Source: Capsicum annuum (taxonomy: Eukaryota; Streptophyta; Magnoliopsida; Solanales; Solanaceae). Taken from it: a stretch of 64,000 nt of DNA. The position numbers were made by a program, and so were the translations under genes. Each line of letters starts with the position of its first letter. Position 1 is the first letter of the stretch. Under the pieces are notes generated by a model. The model worked only from the letters and a program-made list of their open reading frames with translations. It was not told the DNA's origin and ran no database searches. The stretch covers positions 15,567,004 through 15,631,003 of the forward strand of contig NC_061121.1 in assembly GCF_002878395.1 (NCBI RefSeq), written 5' to 3'. Of this stretch, positions 22,756-35,051 are shown piece by piece.

Positions 22756-25250
22756 GAAGAAAATCCCAATACACCCAAAAAAATCGAAAAAATAAAAAAT
22801 ATTTTTTGATGAAATAAAAATTGTACCACCAATAGGCTCCCTTTTATATAACTGTATTTCTATTTCAACACCGCTAAATATTTTAACGAAGCAGTAAGTA
22901 TTTATTCATCAATTAGAGTTCTCGATACTTACTCATCAATTAGAGTTCTCGAATTTAGCTTTGAGCATGAAGTTATTTTGATAGAGAGCGCTTTATCTCA
23001 TAAAGTAATTTTTTCGACGCGAATCTGAATTAATCGTATATTCATGCACCAAATCGGAAAAAAAAAGTATTGTCATTTAAATAGCCAATTTTTGTAAAAT
23101 AATATTCTTCTTAATGCAGCTTAGTTCTTACTAACTGTTTTATTTTTAGTTTTATTAGTAATTTTATTTATGTTTTAAATATACATAATTTTTATTTAAT
23201 TTTAAAAAATAAGATATTGGTGTTGAGTTCCCAACATAAACTATTGTTTTCTTTTTGGACACGTGGTACGTAATTTGTGACATGGATTCAGTAAGAATAT
23301 TTTTTAGCATTGTATACTTGAATAATATATTTCTGAATTAGTTATCTTGAATTTTATCTTAATGACTAATTAGCTTTTCTTTTTTAATTAATGATCGTAA
23401 TTCCGGGTCATTTTTTTACACGCCTCTACTAATTTCACGAAATATCAGTCACCTTCCACCAACAATATATATTAGATAATTTTATCTATTAAAATTAGAA
23501 TAAATAAAAAAAATCACTTAGTATTTTTTATCGCCGGTCTAATAGAAAGACTAATTAATTCTAAAATAAACCAATTGACTTTATTTTTTATTTTTAAAGT
23601 CAATTTGAGAACAGAACTAGTATGCGTTGGAACTAAATGACTGGCTTTTACTATGATTGAAAATTCAGACTCTACTAGATCTAATTATAATAATCATTAT
23701 ATGATTAATTTTTTCATTTAATCTTGTTTAGTTGGTGTTTAAAGTTTTCTAAATAACTAATAAAATCTTAGATGGTGACTTTTGACCTAATCTAAAAGAT
23801 GAAGATAAAAAAAAATTATCAAATAAAGAAATAATTAGAGTAGTTGGTTCACATTTTATAGGCACTAGGTAACAAAATAATTTTGTTGTTGTGGTCAAAG
23901 GTAAGTTTGTTTCTTTTTATTATTTACTCCTAAAAATAGAAAGTAACATGTTTTTTTTCCATTCATTTTCCATTAAAAATTTAAAGAAGTTATTTCAAGC
24001 TAATACAAACAAAAGCCTTCAAGCACACATTTTTGACTTTTTCTAATTAGATGTTTACCTTACAATCATGTTAGTGTTAAGCTAAATAACTTTAAAATAT
24101 TTTAATATGATGATATTTTTTTGTTTGAATCAAAGTCGTACAACTTTCTTCAGAAAGTCTCAAATTTTTAAGAGTATTTACACATCATATTTGTAGGTTA
24201 TAATAATAACAACAACAATAAACCCAGTATATTCCCATAAAAGTGGGATATGGGGAGGATAAATGTACGCAATTCATATCGTTACCTTCAAAGAAGTAGA
24301 GAGGTTGTTTCCGACAGACATATTTGTAGGTTACTTTCTATAATTTTAGCTAGTAAGATAAGACTTTGCTGATACATTCAACAATATCTCTTTGAACCAA
24401 GTCCTACACGACTGTCACTAAGATTATATTCACGGGCGTTGATCAGTCATATCATCTAAATATCTATAAACAGTTAATTCTACATACTTTTTAGGATATT
24501 TATCTCGCTCCAAACCATAGGCAAAGATAGTTATAACATCTGGACTCTGAACATGTAAAGGTAATAAGTCGAGACCTAAATCATCATTTCTCCATTTTCA
24601 TGCTCGTGTGGCAAATTCATTGACTTTAAGATCAATTAATTGTGCTAAGTCGACTCAAAGATATTTTCAATACAATATAATATTATCCGTTTTAAGCTAA
24701 TTCTGTACAATGTTCTCTAATTATCTCATACTATTAAGAGTGTCCTAACACCTTATATCTGACTCTAATTTCTTGCTATTTTTTTCAACTAACAATATGA
24801 AACTCTGATCATATATCAAATAATTATTCATCTCTTTTTTATTCTTTTTAATACAACAATAGTAATATGCAATTTGAGGTGGGAAAAAAATTTATTCACA
24901 CTAGGTTTTTAAATCAAATTTATATATATATAAAGTTCTTTTTTTTGTTGTTGGTTTGCATATGCAACTAACTCCACCAGCCATAAGTTTTTTTTTTCTT
25001 TTTCTGTTTTATTTAATTTCCTGAGTAATAAGATTCCATAATCATGAAAATGAAATAAAGTTGGTAGGATACACTTTGATGAAAGAACACTTTTGCATGC
25101 CAAAAATACCCTTCTCTTTTAGCAGTCTTACATAACTTGCCAACCTAAACCTAGGTGGTCACTGGTCACACTCAAATCTTTACTTCAGATTTTTATTTAT
25201 TTTTTTACCATGCGGTATTCGATATTTGTATTAATTTTGATTAAATTCAT
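22756..25250. other. AT-rich intergenic DNA
   Basis: No gene is seen. A 25-bp phrase around CTCATCAATTAGAGTTCTCG is duplicated at about 22906-22926 and 22931-22954. A LINE/TS-SINE tail lies at 24205-24325. The remainder is AT-rich without other structure that I can support. Confidence 0.45.
24205..24325 (-). mobile_element. LINE/TS-SINE shared 3' tail with (TTG)n end
   Basis: The plus strand shows AATAACAACAACAATAAACC, then CCCATAAAAGTGGGATATGG, GTACGC and AGAGAGGTTGTTTCCGACAG. This is the exact reverse order of the Solanaceae TS-SINE/LINE tail. Confidence 0.7.
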
Positions 25251-25259
25251 ATTATAATC

Positions 25260-25530
25260 TGTTGTTTTGTTCATTTTAATTATCATGTTATTTTGTTGAT
25301 TCTCTTGCTTTTGTTTTGTAGACTTTGCACTGTTTCTCTTGTTAGTTGCTATGTTATCTTCACTGTTTCCTTTCTCCGATGTACATGGAATTTTTACACC
25401 TAAGCCGATCGAGAGTCTTTCAAAAAAAGTCTTTTTACCTCCACGAAGTAGCTAGTGGTAAGAACTGTATAAAATCTATCCTCTTATGATCTCATTTGTG
25501 AAATTTCACTTTATATGTCGTTGTTGTTAT
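25260..25530 (+). mobile_element. LINE/TS-SINE shared 3' tail with GTTGTT end
   Basis: The order is a pyrimidine-rich leader, AAGCCGATCGAGAGTCTTTC, ACCTCCACGAAGTAG, an AATCTATCCTC block, CATTTGTGAAATTTCAC and GTCGTTGTTGTTATTGTT. This is a plus-strand copy of the family, moderately diverged. Confidence 0.6.
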
Positions 25531-25589
25531 TGTTTTTAATATCTAAATGTGCAAATAATTTATCAGAATTTATGTTTTATTTTTTTTTT

Positions 25590-25745
25590 GATTTTTCATT
25601 CGGTGTCCAATGCCTGTATTGGAGCCCCGACTAATCCGGATCGCGCGTTGTAGGGCCCATTAAGATAGCAGCGCTCCCAACAAAGTTTTCTACATACTCA
25701 GGGTCAAACCCTGTTAAGGGTGGAGCTAAGATGGTTAATTGAGGA
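25590..25745 (-). mobile_element. tRNA-type SINE (second family)
   Basis: It contains CATTCGGTGTCCAATGCC, TTGGAGCCCCGACTAATCCG, GTAGGGCCCATTAAG and a B-box region AGGGTCAAACCCTG. The same order is at 55195-55330 and, degenerate, at 20605-20870 and 27165-27300. Confidence 0.55.
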
Positions 25746-25776
25746 CATGCTAAGAACATGAATTTAAAAACAGTTA

Positions 25777-26815
25777 GGGGTCGTTTGGTAGGCCGTATTA
25801 GAAAAACTAGTCCACGTATTAAGTGTGGTATTAATTAATATTATGTTTGATGGGATTTTGGATCAATGTATTACTAATACCATGTATTAGTTATACACCC
25901 TAAATGGTATTATAGGGTGTATTACTAATACATCACATATGGTGGTATTAGTAATATATGGATTTTAATACCATGGGATTAGTTTGTGTAGAGACAAGAA
26001 TATCCCTCAGATTCTTTTAAATATTTTTTATTTTTCTTAATTTTATTTTTTATATTTGTACTAATAAATTTATTTAAATAAATTAGTTTACAAATTTTAT
26101 TATTATTTACAAAAATATCCTCAAATTTCTTTAAGTTTTTTCTAAATCTTTTTCAATTTATTCAATATGAGTTACTTCTTTTCAATTTATCAAAATAATA
26201 ATATCCCTCCAAATAATTTTAGCTATAAAAAAACTACTTTATTAACTCAAAAAATATTTATTGGTCAAAATTCGAAAATAAATTGCATACAAGCTTCAAT
26301 TTTGAAAATAGGATATTCATAAATAAAACTAATTTTTCTACTTAGTTTTAACACTCTATAGAATACAATTTTATTTTAATAATGATGTTATTGTCCCGTG
26401 CAAAGTTATACGTACCTCGCTCAACATAAAAACAATACAAAGTGGAAACAACAAGTAAATAATGAACAAGCTAAGAAAAGATAATAAAAAAAATAATTTT
26501 TGTAAGTGAATAATTAAATCTCAAAATTCTAAAGTAAAGAATTAGTTATATTGTTAAAAAAAAAAAATTTAAAAAATAATAATAAATTTTTGCAAAAACA
26601 AATACATAAAGTTATAATATATCGAGGGTATTTTTGTAAACAAATAATATTCTTTTTAAAATATAACAATGCATATTGCTTTCAATACATCAAACCAAAC
26701 ACTGTATAAAAAATAATTCCAATATTATTAATCTCAATATGACTAATCTCTATACTACTAATCTCAATATTACTAATACAATATCTTCAGTATTATCTTA
26801 TACACTCTACCTTAC
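25777..26815. mobile_element. Harbinger-type MITE of the 'GGGGTCGTTTGGTA' family, right end decayed
   Basis: The left end GGGGTCGTTTGGTA is preceded by TTA (25774-25776). Inside are many TATTACTAATAC-type phrases and AAACCAAACACTGTATAA, shared with the complete element at 35232-35645. The right inverted end is not recognisable; the boundary is approximate. Confidence 0.5.
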
Positions 26816-28240
26816 TAAATTCACTGAATGTGACACATCTAGGTAGCTCTCATCATCCACAAGTTGTAGATAATAATTAAGAAAGGACGAATAGTCCAAT
26901 AATAAATCAACAAAAGGAAAAAGAAATACTAGCAAATATCTTTTCAAAATTAAAATGAAAGAAAAAAAAAAGTAAACTTTATCAGACAGTTCATGTCGAA
27001 ATAATTCTACCTTAAGTAGTACTTAATTTTGTTTTTTTCCTAACGAACTGAATTGAATGCATTGAATATAACAAATTTCTTGAGTTACAAGTCGGGAGAT
27101 TTGGTTTTATAATCCTTAATAAACTTATTTTTAAATTTATAATATTATTTAAAAAAATTATTTGATGTCTGATACCAACATTAGAATCCGACTATTTCAG
27201 ATTCGAATCGGGTAGAATCCATTTAAGGGAATCACTCTACCTAAAAAAATTTCATATATACGCGACTCATAATCGAGACATCTGCTTAAGAGGTCTTTTA
27301 TCTTTACACATAAAATATTTCCTCCAAATCTATTCAAGTATTAGTAAAGTTTAGAGGGTCACTTTTGCTAGATGAATTTTTAATTATAAAAACAAAAAGG
27401 ATACACTAATTCATTAATTTTATTAAGAAAGTTCAAAAATATAAAGTAAATAATTAAAAGTGACGGGAGGAGTTGAAAAATATAAAGTAAATAATTAAAA
27501 TTGATACGAATGAATGGCTAAAACTTACATGCACTCAATGTATACACCAAACCAATAATGCATGACATGTATTTGAATTTAGAGTTTATGTTAGTTAATC
27601 ATGATTAATTCTCGCTTAATTTAATCACTTAATCATGATAAAGAATATTAATTTGGCGTATACACCGAATGCGTGTAAATTTTTTACCCGAATGGTTAAA
27701 CCCCTTATCTCTACAAGCTGTAATTTTGACTAGTTTGTGAGTAGTTTTTTATTCTCTCAAATTTTATTCTAATAAGTTTATATATTGATTTCCTTCCAAA
27801 TTACATACAAAAAAAATAATGTAACTAATTGACTAAGTTAGCTTGGAACAAAATCCATATAAATTAAATTTTGATTTTAGTACTATAAAGTTATAGTCCA
27901 GGAGATGTACATGTCTGACCTCATTTTCCACTGTTTTGTTTTCAAATACTTTTTCCGTACACTTTTATTTGAAATATTTAAATTTAACACACTTATTAAG
28001 AAAATAACGATATATTAACATAATTATTCTATCACACTATTCTTATTAATTGATATTTAATATTAAATTTTTGAAAAAGATTTGAAATATAAGTAATTAA
28101 TATTAAGCATAAAAGAAAAATATTTTTTCTTAATATATTAAGGGTGACGAATAAAAGTGAAAGAATTATTTTTGAAATAATAGACAAATAAAAGTGAATG
28201 GAAGAAATACACTCTCTACTTTTCCCTTAGGTTCGAAAAG
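26816..28240. other. AT-rich intergenic DNA
   Basis: No gene is seen. A degenerate SINE of the 25590 family lies at about 27165-27300 (minus). A short phrase (AAAAATATAAAGTAAATAAT) is repeated at about 27434 and 27476. Confidence 0.4.
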
Positions 28241-28507
28241 TAATCCCTCTGTTCATCTTTACTTGTCTACTTTCTTATTAACACGTGAATTAAGAAGTAC
28301 TGAATCATAGGAGTAATTTTATCATATTATCCTTTGGATACAATAAATTTAATGCTTTAAGAAATGCATTAGATAATGAATCATATTTAATGCTAAGGGT
28401 AAAATGATAGAAATAGAAAAATTATCTATTATTTTTATAAATGTACAAGTATTGTTGTACAATCCACAATAAAAAAAACAGACAAGTAAAGATGAACGGA
28501 GGGAATA
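28241..28507. mobile_element. Stowaway-type MITE, 267 bp
   Basis: The 27-bp ends (28241-28267 and 28481-28507) are inverted repeats with 25 of 27 matching, containing CCCTCYGTTCATCTTTACTT. The outermost TA is the expected Stowaway/mariner target. A further partial element follows directly (28508-28700). Confidence 0.9.
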
Positions 28508-30150
28508 TGACATTTTTCTTTTTTGATAATATTTTAATTTTAACTTTTCACATGATGTATTTAAGATACAAAATTAAAAGAAGTTTAATATATTTAATAT
28601 AATTTAAATGTAGAAATACAAAATCTAAATATCTTATATTTTAAAATTATGTATAAAATTAAAATATATCAATTCTTTTTACGATGGAGGAAGTACTACT
28701 ATCTTTTATTCCTACTTCATTAATATGTGATGGCCCTTGGAGTTTTCACAAATCAATAAAAGTCTCACATGCCTCTTTCCTTTTTGTCACTCATTTCTAG
28801 CAAAAGTTGTTCCACACACTTGGTTTGAGTTCATTGCATGAAGTTCTTCCTAAACTTTTTGTGTGATGGTGATTTGAATTTTGAGTGTTAGCTTCCCCAC
28901 ACACTAATTATTTTAGAAATAATAACATAAATATAAATCTTAATTTATTATATTTATACAATTTTTCACTTTTATAAGGAAATTATAAATTTTTTAACTA
29001 ATTATGTATTTTCGTTGAATGTATCGAGAACTAATTATGTATCTCTACAAACTTAAAATCGAAAAAATTGTATCAAAAGCTAATTATGCATTTTCACAGA
29101 GAAAAAAGATATATCTTCGTAGGATGTATCGGGAGCTAATTATGTATCTCGACGACCCAAAATCTAAATTTTCAGTAACTATGTAAAATATAGAGTTTTT
29201 CTGTAATCAAACTTCAAACTATTGAGATTTATGTTGTTTTTACATTATTTTATCATATAGTTTATGATTGCACGTACTAAAGTTTAGACAGATAAAAGAA
29301 AATCAAATAATCTTTTTTTTTTCTTTTAGCTGGAACTTAATTGAACTAACCTTATCAAAAAAATATCTCACTTCGTTGATCTCTAGATTTCAGACCTAAT
29401 TATTTCATTGGATACATACTATCTTCTGCCTTCAGGCAATAGAAGTATCGGGTAACTTAGATTATTTCATGATTTTGTAACTTCATCACGCATTTGCTAT
29501 CTTCCATTAATACAACTACAGGTAATTCATATTATTTCATTCTATACCTACTGTCTTCCATCAACACTAGTATCGAGTAATCAATCCACCAAAATATTGG
29601 TAGATCAAGGAAAGAAATTACCTAATATTTTTTTATTTTTAATCGAAATTTTTCTCCCACTTTAAATGCTTTCCTAATAATATAGAATGTTACTCTTATG
29701 ATAACCCTTGATTCTAAAATGAACATTTTGATGGATGATATTACAATTCATTTTTTTGTAATTTATTAAACGTGTCAAATATATACGTGACACATAAATT
29801 TTCGATAAGTACCCAAAAATTAGCAAATCATAATCTAATGAATCCAACTCAATTCCATCTTTTCATTTATTTGTTTATTTAATTTTCTTAAATTTAACTT
29901 TATAATTAAGCGGGCTAAAAGACATTAACTTATTGCGTGTGTCACACATTAACATAAATATCTTATATGAGTTAGATTTTGATTAGTTAGGAGTTTAATT
30001 AGCTTAAGTTTTACTCAATCTTTGGATAAGTAGTTTCATCATGTAATACCTATTTTTACCTTTAACTTAACATATCATGCATTTAATCTATTGTAGTCTG
30101 GACACTTTACATTTTCTTTAATGAAAAATAATAATATCCCTACTAACCAT
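28508..30150. other. AT-rich intergenic DNA with a minisatellite-bearing repeat
   Basis: No gene is seen. A truncated Stowaway-like piece lies at 28508-28700 and a repeat copy at 28918-29245 (separate entry). The remainder is unstructured as far as I can see. Confidence 0.4.
28918..29245. repeat. Dispersed repeat with about 100-bp internal tandem units, copy 1
   Basis: It contains two units starting TTCGTTGAATGTATC and TTCGTAGGATGTATC (29011 and 29115), each followed by AGCTAATTATGTATCTC-like phrases. It ends in TCAAACTTCAAACTATTGAG. A second copy with three units is at 31308-31695. Confidence 0.75.
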
Positions 30151-30500
30151 ATTTATGGGACCTGGAAACGGACAGTTTGATGCACCATAGCTTTCGCTAT
30201 GCTCGGGCCTGCAATAAGGGTTTATTATACGCAATCTTACCTTGCCTTTATACAAAGAGTTGTTTCAAGAACTTGAATCAATAATCTCTTGATCACATGA
30301 CATCAACTTTACCCGCTACCTCTATTTATGGATGAAAATGGTAGTTCGATACACCAAAGCTTCCACTATGCGCGGACCATGTCAAAATGATCTATTGTAC
30401 GCAGTCCCACCTTACGTTTCTGTAAGGAACTGTTTCAACGAATTTGAACCCGTGATATTCTGGTCACGTGACATCAGCTTTACCCGTTACCTTTATTTAT
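30151..30500 (-). mobile_element. Two SINE copies in tandem (Au-like family)
   Basis: Two units, 30151-30323 and 30324-30500, share the same order on the minus strand: ACGTGATC.. and GGGTTCAAATTCG (B-box), AAACAG..CTT, GCGTA, and TTATG ends. They abut at a shared CTATTTATGGA phrase and diverge moderately from each other and from 2838-3008. Confidence 0.6.
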
Positions 30501-32227
30501 GGATGGATGTACAATAATGTTACTAGAGAGCTATTTTATGACACACAAAAAATTACTAGTATGTACTACTTTTCAAAGGTGGCCACAAACAATCACTTAT
30601 ATTTGGTAACGGTCGTTCTCCAAATTAATGCACAAAGACGTAACAGGTATAATTAAAAACAAATCATCAATAACTCAAGCCAAATTTACCATAATTGATG
30701 CTTTGAGAAAAGTTTGCAAATTGCACCATTGTTTATTAACTACTAAAAATGATACAGTTAAAGATAAGATATGTGGTAGGATGAATAGGATTCTGTACAC
30801 GTAATTAGAAGTTTGGTATTGAAAATTCCTAGTATAGAGCATTTTCTTTTTTCTTAAAATAAGCCTTACACGATATGAATTTAAACTAATCAAAACACAA
30901 TGCACCAAGTGAAAAACACAGAAAAAAAAAAAAAGAAATACTATAAATGGTTGTAAATGAATTTGATTCATAAATGTCATGGCACATTGTTATTGGTGAG
31001 ACGATAAAGAGAGGGGATGTCATTATCAGCTAACTTTATACTTTCGATATAATTTTATGATAGATACTTATTCCCATTGATGTTTATATCGAATTAAGAA
31101 ATTTAATTTTAGTAGTTAAAATTTTAAGTGATACCATTATTATATATATTGTGTAACCATAGTTAACTGATAGATATGTATACATGCGTTAAATCCATAA
31201 GTTTGATGTAAATATCGCATATAATTAATCCTTTTACTCTAATTTCATTTTTGTTCTCTTGAGTCTTGACTATTTGCGGAGTTCCAATCTACGGATAATT
31301 TAAAGAAAAAACAACATAGATATACACCTTAACTTATCATATTTATACAAATTTTCATCTTTGTAAAGTAATTACAAAAAATTTAATTAATTATATTTCC
31401 TTCGTTGGATGTATCGAGAGCTAATTATATATCTCGATAGATCCAAAATTGAAAAAAATGTACCAGGAACTAATTATGTATCTTTACAAAGAAAAAAATG
31501 TATCTTCGTTGGATGTATTATGAATCTCAAAAGATCAAAAATTGAAAAAATATATTGGGAGCTAATTATGTAGCTTTACAAAGGAAACAATGTATTTTCG
31601 TTGAATATATCGGGAGCTAATCATGTATCTTGATAAAATCAAAATCGAAATTTCTGTAATTAAGCTTCAAACTGTTGGGATTTATATTTTTTCCTAACTT
31701 AGACAGTATTTATATATCGCGAGTGAATTAGATATGTGAAATAATATGAAAGTGAAAACTATTGTACTCGCAATATCTATTTTAAACTTCAAGATAATAT
31801 CCTGAAATTGAAATGCAAACTAGCCTTGTCATAAAATATTTTATGAACAGAGTTATCAGGTATGCGAATTTAATTGAGATATGTAAAAATTAACTGGAAC
31901 ATCATGATTATAAGATAAAAAATATTCTGTAGTTCAGACTTACAAAGTTGAATGCTATCTTTATTTTTCTCTATTTTGTATTATGTGTCTATATTGTGAT
32001 TGGATCCTAGCAAATTGATATAAAAATATTGATTTGGTGGTACATAATAAAGTATAGTAGTATAGTTGTTGTGATCCTATAAACAAGAAAGTGGTCCCTT
32101 GAAAACATGCCATGGTCACTTTCATGGAAAATGTGTGACACTTTACAACTAGTACAACATTTTGCTTCAATTGATACTAAGGGCCCCTTGCTAATTCCCA
32201 TATTATAAATTGATCATTTTGGATTTA
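30501..32227. other. AT-rich intergenic DNA
   Basis: No gene is supported. The minus-strand frame at 30675-30980 is Phe/Leu-rich without any domain. The region holds the repeat at 31308-31695. Confidence 0.4.
31308..31695. repeat. Dispersed repeat with about 100-bp internal tandem units, copy 2
   Basis: Three units start at about 31401, 31504 and 31597 (TTCGTTGGATGTAT). The flanks match copy 1: CTTAACTTATCATATTTATACAA-like at the left and TTCAAACTGTTGGGATTTATA at the right. Confidence 0.75.
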
Positions 32228-32773
32228 GGGTGTGTTTGGTAGGAAGATAACTATCTTTCATGAAAATAAAGGAATTCATAATTTACATTTTAGTGTATGG
32301 TGTACAAATAAGAAATTATATTATCTCAAGAGCATTTAACTATCGATAGTTTTAGAAAAACGTTATAGGAGTGAAATCGGGTGGGCAATAGGGGTGGGGC
32401 GGTGGCGAAGCCAGGATTTTCACCAAGGGAGTTCGCAAGTGAACATACGAACTAATCGAATGGGATTCGATATCTACTATATACATAAAAAATAATTTTA
32501 ACCACACACATATATATATAGTTTAATTTTTCGTTGAAGGGGGTTCGAACCCCTATCCAAAGTGTAGCTCTGCCCCTGAGGGGGGAGGGAGACGGTCAAA
32601 GAGTAAGGGGGTGGGCGTCATTGAAGGCGAGAAGGAGATGATGAGCTTGTAGTGCTATTTATGGAACTTATTTTACATCAGATAAGTCATTTTTCTCATT
32701 TTTAAGAAACTTATTTCTTATAAAAGTATTTTCAAAATATGGAAAATTGGTTTTCCTCATACCAAACACACTC
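32228..32773. mobile_element. Harbinger-type MITE interrupted by another element
   Basis: The ends GGGTGTGTTTGGTA and ACCAAACACACTC are flanked by TTA (32225-32227, 32774-32776). The left part is like 53919-54585. A foreign piece sits at about 32402-32577. Confidence 0.75.
32402..32577. mobile_element. Short element nested in the MITE at 32228
   Basis: It starts GGCGAAGCCAGGATTTTCAC and ends GTAGCTCTGCCCC, imperfectly inverted. Inside is GGGGGTTCGAACCCC. It resembles a common plant element with 'ggcggagccaggatttt...tggctccgcc' ends. Exact borders are uncertain. Confidence 0.55.
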
Positions 32774-33475
32774 TTACTTTTAAAAATATTCTTTTATTTA
32801 TTCATTGTTTTAGATTTGGATTTTTCATTGTAGTCTCTTTACATTTGGTGCATAATAAATGGGGGTTTTGTTTCTATTTGTGTTACTACCATCCCAATTA
32901 AATTGCCAACCACCACCTTATAAATTGCCTAGAAAAAATAAAGAGACATCATGATTAATTTCCCTTATGATATTATTGTAAAATAGACTCCAAAGCTCTA
33001 TAATATAATTATATTAAGCTTACTGAAAATATTATGAGGGAAAATCATGAGTTGCTATATTTTCAACTTGATATTGAAAAATATAAATATTTAAAGTACT
33101 GTAAATTTGTAACATGTTAAATTGTTGTTTTGGTACGAGCTCAAAGAATGTTATCTCAATTTTCACTTGTATAATTTAAAACTCAAAATACTACATGTAA
33201 CACCATTAACAAATACGAGTGATAAATATCAATTTTGTGAATGGTGAGAAATTAGAGAGAGAAGGGAAGGAAATTTGAGAATTGGTGTCTTGATTATTTT
33301 CTCAAGCAAGCTGGATTAAATAGTGTTACATCAAATGTTAAAAAGGAAGAAAATTACTAAAAATATTGCACAATATTCTAAGTGCCTAATTATGAAGATT
33401 TGAGGATATTCGCATATCTGCACTATCTAATTATAGAGATATTCTCGTATCTATATTATGTAATAATGATATCAT
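32774..33475. other. AT-rich DNA, probably including a decayed Copia LTR
   Basis: Reading leftwards from 33483 on the minus strand, a TGTTAAAT start right after a purine-rich tract suggests a 3' LTR of the Copia element at 33484-34103. Its other end was not located. Confidence 0.35.
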
Positions 33476-33483
33476 ATTTAACA

Positions 33484-34103
33484 CACTACCTCAAGCTGGA
33501 ACGTCTAAGTCATATGCTCCTAGCTTGCCACAAATATAGTTAGTTCTAAATCTTCGGAGTGATTTTGTGAAAATATACGCCAGTTGATCTTTCGAGTTGA
33601 TAAAACTTGTGGAGATACATCCAGAGTCAATCTTCTCTAGAATGAAGTGACAATCTTGTTAGATTGTGGAGCTTCATTAATATGTGACGTACTGTTATAT
33701 ATTAATGTTCACGTTGTTAGGCCGTACCTTTTTATTCTCATTCTCTGTGTAATTATACATACTCCAAATCATTAATATAAATAGCTTGTCCGCCATGTAG
33801 GTTACCCACGGGTGTTACCACCAAATTACCCCTCTATCTCTCTATCCTCAAGAACTCTCTCTAATTTTCTTCATCCTCTCTATAAATTTAGTGTGTGTGA
33901 ACTGCTAATCAATCCTAACAAATCTATCTCAATATACTTCGTTCTTTCATAAAATACGACATTAGAAGCGATTTGTAGTACAACTTGATTATCACATATC
34001 AATTTCATCAGTTCAACTCCCCCATCTTTAACTCTTGTAGAAGTCTCATACATAGCCAATGTCATAGCTTGATACTCCGCTTCTGCGTTTGATCTAGCTA
34101 TGA
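33484..34103 (-). pseudogene. Copia pol, C-terminal RNase H part, split by a solo LTR
   Basis: The minus strand encodes IARSNAEAEYQAMTLA and MKLICDNQVVLQIASN (34103-33921), then, beyond an insertion, DQLAYIFTKSL and NYICGKLGAYDLDVPA before a stop. These are the end of Ty1/Copia polyproteins. A purine-rich tract and a TGTTAAAT LTR start follow. The upstream polyprotein is absent, so this is a truncated copy. Confidence 0.9.
33657..33920. mobile_element. Solo LTR, 264 bp, with 5-bp target duplication
   Basis: It begins TGTTAG and ends CTAACA, and is flanked by AATCT at 33652-33656 and 33921-33925. It contains a TATAAAT box near 33878 in plus orientation. It lies inside the Copia RNase H reading frame, so it inserted later and lost its interior by recombination between LTRs. 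Confidence 0.9.
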
Positions 34104-35044
34104 TATTTTGTGATACTTACCTGACATTTTATAAGTCATATCATGTAGATTTCTCAAGTTTAAGCGCATTGCTTTGTGACTTCTGAGTTACCTAATAGAT
34201 TAAACTTGAAATGACTCATTAAATTATTAAATCAAAAGTTAAATTATACAAAATTAATTTGGATATTAGATTAGCAATAACCTCAACTAATAATTCAAGA
34301 AAAACATATTAGTTTTCTATGTTTTTCGAAAATAATAAAGAGGTAGGCGTGCGAACATGTAAAACAGTGTTCTAACTTATTTTTGACCTGTTTTGATTCG
34401 TTTAAATTTAAATAATATGTTAATTTGCCACCTCTACTTTACGGTTACCATCTAGCTACTTCAAATTCGATCTAACTCGTCCATTTGCCACCTCCACTAT
34501 TGACATTTTGGTATGTTTTTTGAGAAATTTTCGTCTTTTAATTTTTAAAAATTTATATGAAAAATGAAAACTTTGGACTTCATTAGCTCATATATCAGTT
34601 CAAGCCCAATAAAAAATCAATAGTTTTCATTATTTTCAGTTTCTAGATTTTATACTCTCTTTTTTCTTGTCTTTTAACTCCAACCACACAATTTATCATC
34701 ATCATACTGTCTTATCCAATAAAATTTTAATACAGAGACAAATTTGAAGCTATACTTCCTTGGTTCATTTCTTAATTTACTATGATCAAATTCTTTTTAT
34801 AAAGATTTTGTTTGTTCAGATATTTTAAATTTCTATAGCAAAATACTGTTACAGTAAAATGTTATTGTGAAAGGTAATTGTTACAGAGAGGCATGACTAG
34901 ATAACTGGAATTTCTAAGATTTTTTTTTAAGCAATTTACATTTTGTATATATATTTTTTCCGTTTCAATTTATGTAATGTATTTCAACTGGAAACGTAAT
35001 TATTTAAAAATTAAAAAAATAAAAACTTTTAAAACATGTGAATT
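34104..35044. other. AT-rich intergenic DNA
   Basis: No gene or well-bounded element is seen in this stretch. Confidence 0.4.
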
Positions 35045-35051
35045 AAAATAA

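Noticed and set aside
30675..30980. 101-residue minus-strand frame
   Set aside because: Phe/Leu-rich AT-type composition, no domain, no promoter or splice context.
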